Origin: Takifugu bimaculatus
Lineage: Eukaryota > Chordata > Actinopteri > Tetraodontiformes > Tetraodontidae
Assembly (NCBI GenBank): GCA_004026145.2
Contig: SWLE01000451.1
Location: 1-64,000 of the forward strand
Direction of reading: 5' to 3'
Length of the DNA stretch: 64,000 nucleotides
Shown here in pieces: positions 43,205 through 56,970 of this stretch. The translations under genes and the position numbers were made by a program. Under the pieces are notes generated by a model. It was not told the origin of the DNA and made no database searches. It saw only the letters and a program-made list of their open reading frames with translations. Positions within the stretch are counted from its first letter, which is position 1. Each line of letters begins with the position of its first letter.

Positions 43205-44942
43205 CTGGCAGAAAAAGAAACAGGATTTGGAACACTGATACTGATGTGTGTGTGTGTGTGTGTGTTATAGTGGTATAGACCCAAATCTCCAGTTTTTAGA
43301 TGGTGGCTCAACCAGATGTTGTCCTGATGTGACCCAGAGGAACTTTTGGGCTTCTTCCCCTGGTGGAACAGCCGATGTTCTTGTACGAAGCTCCCCAAAC
43401 CAAGACGTATCCGAAGCGGGTTCGTCTGGTTCGGGTTCCCGGCGGTCCGTTATCGAGACCCGATGACAGGTCGCAGCATTTGTGCTTTTGCCTTTATTTG
43501 AGCAGCTTGTCCCGGTTTTCAGAGGGCGCGGAGCTTTGCTCTGTTTGGAATTTAACGTGTCCCGCACCCCCCCGAGGGATCACGATAATGGGCTTTTAGT
43601 GAAATGAGATCCCAAAGTTTAGCTGCGTGCCCGTCTTAACACCGTCTGGTGGTCGGGTTCCGTTATTGGAGCCCTGATCTGAGGGGAGAGGGTTTAATCA
43701 AATAAGAGTGAATAAATAACAACGGGGACTGAGGAATTAGCTTCTAACATTAGCATTTTAAGGCAAATATTAAAGCAGCCATTCATATAATTCAGGTCAA
43801 ACCTGTTAGCGGAGAGGCTCATGGCTTCCAGAAACGGCATTAAGTCCGCAGACGAATTTCCAAAACTCAGCTAACGACATTAAAAGTAAAACTCGAAGAA
43901 ACTGAGATTCAATCCGCTGTGATCACATTTCTGGCAGGGGAGCCACCCGGAGAACAGCGGGATATTTCAAATGCGGAGTTCATTTCTAATCCCGAAACCT
44001 CAAACATTCCGACCCACCTGAGCGCAAAACCGGTCCCAGCATCTCCATCACGTCCGATGACGCCGCGGCGCCAAAGACGGCGCTAACACGCCGGGGGCCC
44101 GCTGCAGCGCGGGACATAAATCTCGGAGCGTTCTCGTATCCAGATGGATGGATTTGAGGGTTGGAATGAAATGAAAGAAAATGAGGGGGGGGAGGGGTGT
44201 TTTGGAGAAGGGAGATGGGATGCGATTCTGGACAGATGTTCCAGATGAGCCGGAGATGGGAACAAATGTGAGATTATTTCACAGATGGATGAAAACGCGA
44301 CTTTTTATTCCTTTGTTTTTAATCCAGATCAGCTTTTTTTTGGCGCCCTCCTTTTTATTTTCCCTCAGTAGCCGGAACTGTAGCATACAGCACGCCGATT
44401 AGCATGTAGCGCGGCGCAGCCTCATTAGCTTGTCAAACCAAATTACAGGGGCGATACGCCGGGTGAATCATTCATCGCGCCGCTCTCCTCTTTGTTTCGC
44501 CGCCGCCATATTGGAGATTCGTCCAATCGATTTAATTGCGGGTGATTGTCGATCCGGCGGCTCCTTACAATCACCGCTGACGATCGACGGCCGTTGCCTT
44601 CCATTCTCCTGCTGTCACGCTAAAGGAATATCGACGCTAGCTACACCAACACCAACACTTTTTTTTTGTAATTAAGACCTGTAAAAAGTTTCTAATTTAG
44701 TTTGTCGGGTTTGTTCTAGCTTCCGGCGCGGTTGCGTTTTATTACCCGCCGTCTGCGGTGTAACAGCGATCGGCGAGGCGATGGTCGCCGTGGCGACCAC
44801 GGAGAAATTACTTGGCGCCTCATTAAAAGTGAAATTAGGACGTAGAATTTGAATATTGTAGCACTGCGGTTATCCGAACGCTAATCCTCAACCTTTTGAG
44901 CTCGAACTAAAAAATCTGCTGCGATGTCAGAAGAAATCAGTG
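43205..44942. other. GC-rich non-coding DNA, unit B
   Basis: Copy of 15560-17318. It contains a TG microsatellite (43244-43265) and the YY1-motif block (CCGCCGCCATATTGG near 44501). No convincing gene. Confidence 0.5.
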
Positions 44943-47528
44943 AACACACTCACACACACACACACACACACACACACCCATCCTTCAGAAGAGCAGTTCA
45001 GGTACCTGATTAGCCTGAGGGAACATCACAATAAATCCCATAATCATATCATCTCTTTGACCAGGCTAGGTACGTCTTTGCATGTGCTTTAGCATGCTAG
45101 TGATGCTAACCGGCCAATCGCGGTCTGTTGGATGGAGCTTTGATGTCTCCCAGACACAATAAGCAGATTTCCAGGACTGGAATCAGCGCCTGTCTTCCGG
45201 TTGGTTTGAGTCGTTAATAGAATCAAAAACACCAGGAGTTCCGCTGCCGACAGCCTGGACTCCCGGACGCTTTCCTGGCTCCTCCAGCCCGCCGCTCTGT
45301 CGACTCGGCGGGCTGGAATGAGCAACAATGAGCCGTGGACGCCCCGGGAGCCCAGTTAGCGTTTTGATTTATCGTCATCCACTGCTGGCCGGCGCCGAGT
45401 CGCCGCCCGATATCTCGCACTTCTCGTCACGCCGCCGGACGCCCGTCGGCCGGAGCGGTTTCCTGCTAATAAACGGGCAGCGACGGCTAACTGCGGCGTC
45501 TCCATCCTGCGTCAAAACAATACAGAATTATAGTAAAATGTTCTCATCACAGATGCCGCCGTATCGATAATATTTCTTCTCTTCCATTAGACGTGTGGTT
45601 TCTGCCGGCGGGCGGCGGCGCTCCGACCCCCTCGCTGACAGATGGAGGCCACTTCCTCCTCCGGCTTTAGACATTATTGCCGTGCAGAAAACACAAAGGG
45701 GAAAAAAAAGGGAAACGTGGGTTTGTCCCAGGCTTCAGCTTCCTTAAGGCTTAATCCCATTAATAATTCCTAAACTTCCAGGGGTTTTGAGCGCTAGCGG
45801 CTGGACGGATGCTTCTATTTTGTCTTGGCTGGAATAAAAGGGCGACTCTTCCCGAACCTTCTCTGTTCCTGCCTTTTATGATTACTCCTCCAGCACAGAG
45901 GAAGCCCTGGCAAAGACTTAAGACGCCTTATCGGACCGTCCTCTCGGCCTCCGTGAAGCTTTCCCTCCCGTTCCGAGGCAGCTCTCAGAGAGCATCAGCA
46001 GAAAGGAGATTCTGTCGTGTCGAAGCAGCAGCAGCCTTCAGCGTTAGCATAAAGGAACGCTGAATCGTGAGTGTTTTCCTTCGGAAGGTGACGGATTTTC
46101 TATCTCTGAGGATCTCGCCGCTGTTGTGGAGGGTTAAAACGGGTCAGCCCAACCTGGCTGCTGTGAAAGAGCTGAGCTGAGATGTTTGGATGTGAGAGCT
46201 TCACTTTAGCGTTGACGTTTATCCTTCACATCACCACGTAGAAAACGCGCTCTGCAGCGCTCCTTTAGCTTCACAGTTACGCAGAAAGACAACGTGTGCT
46301 TCAAAGAGCAGCGCGACGGTAAAATGACCCGTCATTTTGTTGTGAATGGAAACGTAAAGAAGTCCTGGTCTGCTGAAATTGTCCTGTAAAGTCACAAATT
46401 CAGCTGTTTTGGACGAAACCAAAGGTTCAGATTTGCAGCAACGCTCTTCTTTTCCTTCAGTTTTGGATGAAATTCCAACATTCTACCGCAGCAACGGCAA
46501 ATGCCGACCAATCATGTGGCTAATGTAGCCATTTCTGGGCGGTATTAGCAGCAGTGAGCAGCGTTATTAGCTTGTGTCGGGGTTGCCGCGGTGACAGATG
46601 TTTGTGTTGGATCAGCTCTGCTGATTTCTACCATGTTTACTCTTTACCTTTATTGGCAGGAAAAGAAAGTGCAAAGCAGCTCCGGAGTGGTTCCCGCAGA
46701 ATAAAGGTGCATTTAAAGCGCTGCCATATTAAGAAAAGGACCCTGGAGTGTGAGCAGCTCTGCTCAGGCTGGTATTTGCTGAATGAACGAGTCATTTGAC
46801 GCCGCTATAATGCTGCTGCTTGCTCTAAATTGTGCCCCCTGTTCTAAGTGAACGTTGTTGCCAATGATCTGTTCTGTCTGTTTGCTCTTTGTTTACTTCC
46901 TCGGCTTAAACGCCGGAGGAACGTGGCTCGTCTTCATCCCCCACAGGGACAGGGGGTGTCCAGTGATCCCCCGCCTGAGGTGAAGACGACACGCTTGGAA
47001 ATGGTCTCTGGCGTGAGATTAAAGTGGGACAGTCGGCCTGCGGCGGTTTAATAGTCCCCTCTGGGACGTGTGCTGGTTTACTGTTGGACTAGAGACATTT
47101 GGTGCAGACCACCTCCATTTTCAGAGCCGAGGTGGCCCCCGCCGCAGCTGAAGAGGGGCTTCAGAGAGCAGGAGGACTCTGTCCATCAGTCACGCAGCAA
47201 CTGTCCCCGTTAGAGACCAGGTCTGATGAAGCATCTCCGGGGAGGAGATGTGGGTTTGACGGCGGACGTGTTGAAACTAGACTCACGCTAGCAGTTAAGG
47301 GACCACGTGGAGGCACAATCACGTCAAATGTCGTGAACTCCTGGCTTCGTCTTGACCTTTACGTGTCAAACTGCCCTCTTAGAGATGCAAAAGGGTGAAT
47401 ACGGTGTCCAGACACGAGCCTTTTCGCCGAACCCGTTCGTTTCCCGTCTAAAAATACCTTTAAAACCCGCCGTACGTGCGTCAAACTGCGCAGGGCGTTA
47501 TTAATATTGCCCCCCCCCGCACGCCTCG
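44943..47528. other. Block present only in unit B
   Basis: About 2.6 kb replacing the A-only block. The left junction is a CA microsatellite (44944-44977) and the right junction is GCTCCCACCGAACGG. GC-rich, with several TTAGC/GCTAA words; no convincing coding region. ORFs such as 47099-47398 and 46848-47051 show no family signature. Confidence 0.75.
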
Positions 47529-50500
47529 CGCTCCCACCGAACGGAAGCGCGCGGACATCGCGGCGGCGCTGACGCCACGTGAGCCCCGCATCTTTAAAGA
47601 GGCGCAGCGGGGCGACGCGGCCGCGGCGGCGCAGGCGGCGGCGGCGCAGGCGGCGATGTGGGAGGTTCCGGATACTCGCTTTCTCACTCCGCGAGCTTCC
47701 AGCATCAGCTGTTCGACGCCGCGCGCTCATTGCTGGAAGTGGGATCCGGATGAGTCACATGACAGAACTGGAGGCTGACATCTGGAGAAAAGGCACCGCG
47801 TCCCGGCTCGCACCGCCATACTGTCTTTTGAGCCACATTCCCATTTTTCTCGCCACATTTTACTCCCGCTCGGTGAGCACATTTCCAACAAGCAGATTTT
47901 TTTTTGCTCTTTTCTATTGTCCACCCCTCCTCTCTCTTTCCTCCCCCTCTCCGCCTTTTTTCCCTCCTTTTTTCCCATTTTTTCCTCCTTTTTTCCCATT
48001 TTTTCCTCCTTTTGCTGGTGTTTGAATTTGAGTATTGCCGCGGTGCTTCGGAGCGTCCCCCCCCCCCCCCCCCCCCCCCCCCCCATCCAGGCTTCAAGTT
48101 TCCAGCATGCAGTTGTTCTGGTCCCGGGGGCAGACGCGGTCTCACTTGCACTTTTGTTCCGATCGAGCAGCTTTTGTCAGTATTGAGATTTTTCACGCGT
48201 TGATTGGTGGTTTTGAGACATTTTCCCCACATTTTTGTTCCTTTTTTGTTGTTGTGGTTGCTTTGGTTTGCATTTTGCAGTGTTGCTTGTTTGCCTTCGA
48301 GTTTTGTGATTTCGGGTCGACCTCACCGATCCAGACCTTTGCTTTGACTTTCTTTCCTCTTTTCTTTATCTGAAGGAATCATTTTTAACCTGGTACTTTT
48401 CTTGCAGCTCGCAGGTTTGTCGTTTCTATTTTTATTTTTGGTTTTTTTGTGTGTTTCACCTTTTTCGGTTTGCTTGTACTTTTGCTGGCAGTGTCGAGTC
48501 TCTTTTTTTCCTTTTTACGGATGTTATTTTTCCTCTAGATGATGCTGGGTGGACGAGGGCAGTTTTGATTCTTGGGGTTTTTTGTTTTCTGTGTCACCGA
48601 GGATGAACAGACATTTCCCCACTCGCAGGTATCTGGAACGAGTTCATGATTGACACCTTCATGTCTCTAATAAAGGTGATAAACGTGCACCTATGGCTGT
48701 TATTTCGCAGGACTGGCACAAACGCTTCATCAAGCCTTCTTTATCAATGTTATCTGAAGGTTATCTGATCGGATCGATCTCTGCGTGACGCGACATGGCC
48801 GGTTCCAGACGCGGCTTGTGTGTTTTTATATTTCGGATGGTTGGTATTTTCCCGTCCTCCTCCTCCTCCTCCTCCTCCTCCTCCTCCTCCTCCTCCACGC
48901 CGCAGCTGAGGACCTGATGTAGCTGCAGGATGCGCCGCGCTCTCCGGCACCATCCAAACGCTGCCGGACGCGGCCGCCGCGTTTCCGCCCGCGGTGAGAA
49001 CGCGCGTCCTGCGCGGCGGTGCGCCTCCATCCCGCAGCTGGCCCCGGCTCGAATTGGCTGAGTCAGGCTCGCTTCTCGCGATGGTCACATGAGAGGAGAG
49101 GCGAGCTGACAGGGTTTAGAAAGTGGCCTAAGTGGTGCAAAGCTAAAATGTGACGCGCAGGGTGGGTTTTGGGGGCCGCGTCCCCCCTTTCTGGCTGTTC
49201 CTGGCGCTGGCTCCAGATGAACCACATTTTGCTGCAGTAGCACGATCAAATCCCAGAGTGACCACCCACCCGGAATAAGGCTGCTAAGTCATTAAACAGG
49301 CGGACAGGATTCAGCCTTTTAATGTGCAGCAACTCAATATTGGTAAGAAACTGATTCTGGCAATTAGGACGGTACATCCCATCATGTATCGGGGAGCTGC
49401 TAGTGGGCATCGAGTTCCCTGAATGCAGATAAAAAGCCACAGGGGGCAGTTTTTAGGCTCAGTGATAAGGAAGAGCTTTGGGGAGGTGAGAGGATAAAAA
49501 GCTATCTGGTCAGGGCAGGAAGAGGCCTGGACTCTTCCAAAACTTTCCAAAACTTCTTCAAGGCATCGAGCTTTGCTCCTGTTGACGTGCAGATGAGCCA
49601 TCTGTTGCTAATGCTAATGCACACCTTCCCACCCTGGGACGTGCCTCACGCTCCTGCTAGCGTTGCTGCTGACCAGTATGACGGCTTCCGATAGGTCCTG
49701 CGGCGCCGCGCCCCCCCTCCGGTCGGATCTCTCCCATATCTGAGGCAGACCTGCTCAGGAGGCCCGCAGAGGAATACGATCACTCGTGAATGGATACAGC
49801 CCTGATAGCATGAATAAAACATCATGCAGATGCAGCGGCATCACTCAGTGTTGGCTGGAACTTGTGAGGCAGGCGTGTGTGGCGCTACACGTGTGCTTGA
49901 ACATTAGCGTGTGTGTGTTGGGGCATGTGTAATGGGATCGTTGCTGCCATTAAGTTTAAAGTGTCATCGTTTTTGAACCACACAGCGTGCCAGCGAAGCT
50001 AAATTTAACATTTTATTGGCGTTAGCGTGATTTATTTGACCCAGTAACGCGGCTATAAATGTCCCCGACCGGTGTTTGGGCCCAGATTTTATTCCTGGTG
50101 TTGTTTGAAGAGCAGTTTAGGGTTCCACAGTAAAGGTTCTTTAATGACTGAACATTAAATGAAGCTGTAGCACCTCCTCCATCAAGCTGCAGGGGTGGGG
50201 GAGGGGCGGCGCTCTGGTTTGGGAGGCAATTAAGACGTTCTTCCAGCAGATAAAGAAAGAGGGAGTTAATTACAGAATGAATGATGATGAGATTGCTACC
50301 ATGCTTTCCATAATAGCGGGATCACAAATAAATAAGCCGATGTAAATCGCGCTATCCATGCGCCATATTTACTCCAAATCCCATTTAGCTGTCCTTAATG
50401 AGACACGACACTTTGGCTTCCTGATAAATAATGCTGTGTTTACAACAAAGAGCACTTCCTGGAATTGAAGTGGATCAATTCCACAATGGATGCGGATTGA

Positions 50501-51121
50501 ATGATGGATTTATTACGTTTGTTAATCTAAATAAGGAGGCGCGAGCGTACGGGCAGCAAGAGAGGCCGCTTGAACTCAGAAGAGACGCAGAACGCCGCCC
50601 CACGCGTGCATGTGGGGGTGCACGTGGGGTATTACTCGTGCTCGCTGTCCCCTCTCACAGATAAACAGGGAACCTTTGGCACGGCGGGCGCGACAGGAAG
50701 GAGCAGCGAGTGCTTCCCTGTGCTTCACGCGGATCCCGTTCGGGTTCACCTTGACCTCCGCAGGGTGCGTCCTGGGCGTTGATTTGGCGAGTGCATATTC
50801 ACCGCGGCTGCCTCCCTTTTCACAAACCATCCACTCTGATGCGTTTTTCTGAAGCCTGCACGGCCGCAGACCTGCTAAATAGAAATATGGCAGGGCGAGG
50901 AGAAGAAAGAAGCTGCTGCACTTCATAAGGCAGGATGACAGGCCCTTCGCCCCGGCCGGCCCTGGAGGGATCCCTTAAGCTTCAACGGGGAAACTCTTTA
51001 AGAATCTGCAGCTAGCATCAGCGGCGGGAGGGAAGTGAGCTGTGCTGGCTCTGGTTAGCGCCCGCTAACACCCTCTACAACTGTGATGTCGCTGCAGAAA
51101 CGTAGAGGAACGACCTTTTCT
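47529..51121. other. CpG-rich and enhancer-like non-coding tail, unit B
   Basis: Copy of 20406-23950 with the CpG block, C-tract, TCC repeat and the two enhancer-like stretches. No gene is recognised. Differences from A are mainly repeat lengths. Confidence 0.6.
48057..48084. repeat. Expanded poly-C tract
   Basis: A pure C run of about 28 bases; the homologous run in unit A (20921 onward) is about half as long. It could form i-motif/G-quadruplex structures and is prone to assembly error. Confidence 0.9.
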
Positions 51122-54004
51122 TCTGCGCCCCTCTTCATTCTGAATTATTCACGCACGGGGTAAATTCTTAAAGCGTGCGGCTGTTGGCAAATATTGAGAC
51201 TTTTTAAATCCAACAGCAGTCTAACAATTATAATTAATAATCAGTCTAACACCACGTAGTCTTTTATTCACCAGATGAATAAAAATGCATCCATTCATCA
51301 TTCCCAACAGGCGGCGTTTGATTAGAAACTCTTTCTGAACTCTGGTGCTCTGAAACATCTCTGCTTCCATTTTCAGCTGTTTTTATTCTCAATAACATCA
51401 AGTCATCCATCCATCCAAATCGTGGTCCTGTTGGACCATCAAAGGACAAACACTTTCCATTTAGCACGGACAAAAAAACCCAAATCCTGTTTAGCAATGA
51501 AGCTGTGGGGAGAGTTTGAGGAGCGTTTCTGAGGAACACGCTGCCATATTGGGTCCAAGCTGCTGGGGTTTTTGTTGTTTCCAGGTGAATCGGTGGGCAG
51601 CGGCGTTACCGCCTGTCTCTGCCCCCCCCCCCTCTCTCTCCCCGTGGTCGTGGTCACGCCGGGCATCTTTACTGGTCCCGTTTTAAACAGGTTCTGTTGG
51701 GAACAGGTGTTCTCCAGAACTGTATTCCAGGCTGCTGTGCTGAAGGGCTGTTTTCAGTAGCAATAGAGCCAGAGTGTGCCTGCTCCATATGAACCCCCCC
51801 AGGCCGTGCTTTCCTCCTGGCTGAGCCATAATCAGCTCTGGATGGACTGGTTCACGCTTGGACTGAGTCAAGATTTGATAGCTTGACTGATTCTTACAGT
51901 TTTGGATCAAACCCCCATCTGCTGATTCCAGGAGATCTTTAAAGGATCTCAGAGCTTCAGATTTATGAAGCCTGCTCAGCCCCCGGCAGCGCTGATGAAA
52001 CCATTTCATTCCTTCAAAAAAGCAGAACATGAAGCTCCAGAAAAGGTTTTTGGATCAAGTTTCCAACAGAACGAGGACAAGTGGGTAAAAGCGCCACTTT
52101 AAAGCCTCCAGGCCTCAGAAAACATCCACCTTTAGGATGCCTGACTTTAGAGGATCGTCGGTTCGCTCCGAGCACAAGAACAAACATGTTTAACCTCAGT
52201 CCAAGAACATCTGACCTGAAATGATCAAAAAGCTTCAGCGTAAAAAGATGGTGGAGAGAAAGCTGCTGGGAGGTTCTCAGAAGAGAAGTGGCATTAAAGC
52301 CAGCTGGAAGAGTCCAGCCTGCTTCCTGCTCCTCCAAACAGGCGTCTCCACACCAGCACTGAGGAACACGGGCTTCTGTTCTTCCTTCTTCTGTTCTGAC
52401 TATTGTGTGTTTGATGAATGCAGCATCCACTCACTGCCCCCCCCCCCCCCCCCCCATTTACACTGCTCCTGGTTTCACAATGCTCCTCAGACAGATGCAA
52501 CCAGAGACACTGATGCCGTCAGACAATAAACCTGAGTGTTGTTGTGTCCGGTTATTAACATGTTCCATGCTTTTCCTTCTGCAACAGTTCATCACACCTG
52601 CTCAGTGAAACCTCGGTGTAAAGGAGGTGAAGCCGTGCCTCAGTGACTCTACTTTGGTGTTTTAGAAACTAACAGTTATTAGATGAATATACAGTGTGCA
52701 CGTACGCGCACACGTGTGTATAAACACTTAATACACGCGTGTGCGTGGATGTAGACTTTTTAGTACTTTGGGTTCATAGACTTTTTAGTATTTTGCAGAT
52801 ACGTGTCTGTATATAAACCAGATCCTCCTGTAATAAAGAACTAAAGGCTGACTGTTGTCACGTGACCTGTCTCCGCCTGTGTCCGATGATGGAACCTGCC
52901 TGGAACATCTGGTGCACAGAAAAAGCAAAACAGCTCACAGAACTGGCCCAGTTTAGACCCAAAAATGACAATAAATAATGAAAATGTGTGACGCAGTAGA
53001 ACAATGGACGAACTTTCTATTGGCCATTGACAGTTTCAGTTGTCATCAGAAATCATCAGAAATATTTAAACCAACAAACTACACACAGAACCGCAAAGTT
53101 TAGAGCTTCAAGGGAGCGACAGGTGAAGATTTAAAGCTCAACGCATCTGAAGAAGTTCCAAAAAGGAGAAATATCACGTGGTGCTTTACCGCCACCCGGT
53201 GGACACGCGTGGAACTGCAGACAATAGTTAAACGCGCTCCGACACATTCTGACCTCTGCTGCTCCTCCTGGACTCCAGGGCTGCAGAAATATGCTGCTTT
53301 TACAAGTCTTTCTAAATCTCTGAAGCATCATACATCTTATTTATTTAACCAGGTTGAATAATGGTGGAGAATAGTGTCCGAAAAGCGTCTTTATTTTAAA
53401 GTGAACCAGAACAGTTCGGTCCGCGTTCACAGAGAGGCGGAGAGACCTCGAGAGAGTCCAAAACAAGTCCGCTAGGAAAACTCTCAAAAATAGTCAAGCC
53501 ACAGAAGTCAGGGTTTGGCGATGAGGCCGAAAACCTTCCGCCGCTGGCAGACGGGAGTTCTGTCCTTAAATCTAACGGGAGATTGAAGAGAGACCGCAGG
53601 CGCGTGTGTCTGCGGGGCCACTGTGGCTGATGAGCGGCTCCTCCACGCCCCCTGCAGGTAGACACCAGCAACAACGGTCCCAGAAACTGGGAACCCAACA
53701 AACCAGTTTTTAAAAGTATTCCTTTCAGACTTAGCAGGAAGACTGAAGACCGACAAGGTGAGTAAACGAAGAGCATTATTGAAAATAATTGACAGTTGTG
53801 TTTGGAGATAAAATCAAGATTTGAAAACATTTTTGTTACTATTGAAGAGCTGCATAGAGCTGAAGAATTCTTGGCTTAAGAAAATTCAAAAAGACTTCAT
53901 ATTTAGTTTTAGGACAAAACATCATTATACATTATAAATGAAGAGGTCTTATTTAACTTTCTTATAGTCTGGCTTTAGTTATAGTTGAATAGTCTTTCTA
54001 AGTG
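51122..54004. other. Single-copy spacer between units B and C
   Basis: No gene found. Contents are a C-run of about 18-19 bases near 52437-52455, a purine-pyrimidine alternating stretch near 52693-52745 (GTGCACGTACGCGCACACGT), and a short direct repeat AGACTTTTTAGTA (52755 and 52780). The 144-codon minus ORF at 53396-53830 has no recognisable domain. Confidence 0.5.
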
Positions 54005-54431
54005 GATGGACCAGCGTCCCCGTCGTTGCCGGACCACCGTTGGCCACCAGTTGGGTTTTGGGATCAAAGTGGGGGCGTTTCCTGTATCCGGTTCTCCTCA
54101 CGGATCCATGACTACAACATGTTGCTGCAAGTGCAGAGACGTTTGCTCTGGAAAGAACTTTAGAGCACATTCAGTGCTGCAGGATGAGGGGCTGGAAAAG
54201 GTGCCAGTTCTTTTCTCACTGCAGGGAACAGTTAAAAAAAGCAGCTTAAACTCTGAAAACATGAAAATGATACAGAGACATCATTGATTTATTGATTCAG
54301 TTGTTATCCAGAATGGATTAGAAATGTTCCTGTTTGATAAAAATGCAGTGAATTGGGATTATTTAGCTACAACCTCTCCAGATTATTTACCTTCATCACA
54401 GTCTCATCACTATTTCTGATGTTTCCTCAGG

Positions 54432-56715
54432 ATGGACGAGGACAGAGCAGAGTCCACAGTGCCCAGCTGTGTGTCCCTGAAGAGTGACTGGTCCAAAAGT
54501 GATATAATAAACTTCAGAAGTTCAGAGGAAATGTAAGAAAACTAAAGCGTGATGATGTGTTTGTGTGGCAGCTGTTAGTCACATTAACAGCAGCAGGTTG
54601 TGAGTTTATTATTGGAGATGTTTAACACTTAAACCTCAGACAGTCATATAGTTACAGACTTAATGTGAATATTGTTGATTAGAAACAAGAATCAGGTTTA
54701 AACTGAAAGATGAATTCAGACATAAATGCTGGAACAATATTGAGTCTTGATCAGGTTCTTTCATCCTATAAATCAAAGGACTGATAGAGATGTGTTTCAT
54801 AGTGAGAGGGGGGAGCACATCCTGTCAAACTGGGACCAGTCAGCTCCACCAGGAGAGTCCTCTTGTTCACAATCTGGAAGCAGATCTGGAGATGCTGAAA
54901 TGAAGCCCAAACAAAGTAAAACTGTTCAATATGAGATTTAATTTGTGATGTCATGAATTTGGAGTTGTGTTGATGATTTATTATAGATGGAAATCATTGG
55001 TTTACTTATGTTCAGGAAGTGATCTGCAGGAGGTGATAGAAGGTCATAAGATGAGTCTGAAGAGAAGATGTGAACATGTGACTGAAGGAACTAATGAAGC
55101 AGGAAGTGGAACCCTGCTGAACAAGATCTACACTGAGCTCTACATCACTGAGGGACAAAGTGAGGAGGTGGACACACAACATGAGGTGAGACAGCTTGAG
55201 AGAACCTCCAAGAAGAACATCCAGGACACTCCAATCAAGTGCCAGGACATCTTCAAAGTCTTATCTGAGCAACAGAGACACATCAGAGTGGTTCTGACCA
55301 ACGGTGTCGCCGGCGTTGGAAAAACCTTCTCAGTGCAGAAGTTCAGTCTGGACTGGGCAGAAGGTTTGGAGAACCAAGACATCAGTCTGGTGCTTCCGCT
55401 CTCATGCAGGGAGCTGAACTTGATCAGAGATGAGCAGCACAGTCTTCTCTCACTGCTTCATGTTTTCCATCCAACATTACAGAAGATCAGAGCAGAAGAT
55501 CTGACTGTCTGGAAACTTCTGTTCATCTTTGATGGCCTGGATGAAAGCAGCAGACCTGCAGCAGCCCATCAGATTCCTCCCTCGTGTGTTGACAGGATCA
55601 CAGAAGTACGAGGCTTCACTGACTCCCAGAAGGAGGAGTACTTCAGGAGGAGGTTCAGTGATGAAGATCTGTCCAAGAGAATCATCTCACACATCAAGGC
55701 CTCCAGGAGCCTCCACATCATGTGTCTGATCCCAGTTTTCTGCTGGATCACTGCTATAGTTCTGGAGGACATGATGACCAGAGACCAGAGAGGAGAGCTG
55801 CCCCAAACCCTGACTGACCTCTACTCACACTTCCTGAGGGTTCAGATAAAGAGGAAGAAGCAGAAGTATGGAGGAAAGCAGAGACCAGGGAAACTGACTA
55901 AGGCTGATAAAGAACTCCTTCTGAAGTTGGGTCGGCTGGCGTTTGAACATCTGGAGAAAGGAAACATCATGTTCTACTCAGAAGACCTGGAGCGATGTGG
56001 ACTGGACGTCTCCGAGGTGTCGGTGTACTCAGGAGTTTGTACAGAGATCTTCAAGAGAGAGAGTGTGATCTTCCAGAAATCAGTCTACTGCTTTGTTCAT
56101 CTGAGCGTTCAGGAGTTTCTGGCTGCCGTCTACATGTTCCACCGTTACACCAGGAAAGACACAGTGGTTATAAGTCAGTTCCTAAAATATTCTCAACCAA
56201 ACCGCTTTTCCTGGTTTGCTGGGTTGTTTAATAACAATCCAGCCACATCTCTTGATGACTTCCTCAGGAGAGCGCTAATGAAATCTCTCAAAAGTGAAAA
56301 TGGCCACCTGGACTTGTTTGTTCGCTTCCTTCATGGTCTCTCTCTGGAGTCCAATCAGAGGATCTTGGGTGGACTGTTGGATCAGAGGAACAGCCATCCA
56401 GAAACCATCCAGAAGGTCCTCAACAACCTGAAGGAGGTGAACAGTGATAAAATCTCCCCAGACAGAAGCATCAACATCTTCCACTGTCTGATGGAGATGA
56501 AGGATCAGTCAGTCCATCAGGAGATCCAAGAGTTCCTGAAGTCAGGGGAGAAATCAGAGAGGGAACTGTCAGCGATCCACTGTTCAGCTCTGGCCTACCT
56601 GCTGCAGATGTCAGAGGAGGTTCTAGATGAGCTGAACCTGCAGCAGTACAACACCTCAGATGAGGGACGACGTCGCCTGATTCCAGCTGTGAGGAACTGC
56701 AGGAAGTTCGTGTAA
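54432..56715 (+). pseudogene. NLR gene C: FISNA-NACHT fragment without LRRs
   Basis: Exons 54431-54532, 54809-54915 and 55016 to the TAA at 56713-56715. If translation starts at ATG 54432 the frame holds for 636 codons including stop. Three defects are visible. (1) 42 residues are missing after FDGLDES, so Walker B runs straight into SRPAAAHQIPP, losing the strand before sensor 1. (2) No LRR exon follows; the donor GTAAGT at 56712 has no partner in the window. (3) The exon 1 and ISRE region of A and B is absent, and the 54809 exon has a GAG rather than CAG acceptor. Walker A is intact. It could be a dead copy or a truncated NACHT-only protein; I favour a pseudogene. Confidence 0.75.
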
Positions 56716-56970
56716 GTAAAGATTTTTGGGGCCGGACATCGGCGTTTAAATCAAGCGAGTGGATCATGTCAGGTAGCAATACCCCCTCCAGTGGTCATTC
56801 CTTCAATTCTTTATTTCCATTGCAGCGTCCATAAATTAAAAACAACAACAATTCATCCAGAAATGTTCAACACTGGCTGGATATAAGTTCAAAGGTCAAT
56901 CCAGACAAACCAACATAAGGCAGGAATAATAGGAGCCACAAGTTAACTGACTATCATGAAATTACTGTCA

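Larger units (their letters stand above)
32061..51121. repeat. Segmental duplication unit B
   Basis: Second copy of unit A. Colinear matches run 1-2205 with 32061-34263, 3300-5708 with 35305-37757, 9107-13900 with 37750-41500, 13900-17318 with 41500-44942, and 20406-23950 with 47529-51121. Differences are mostly single bases and simple-repeat length, plus the insertions and swaps listed separately. Direct tandem orientation. Confidence 0.93.

Noticed and set aside
53396..53830. 144-codon minus ORF in the B-C spacer
   Set aside because: No domain, no splice context and no second copy to compare; kept as unsupported.
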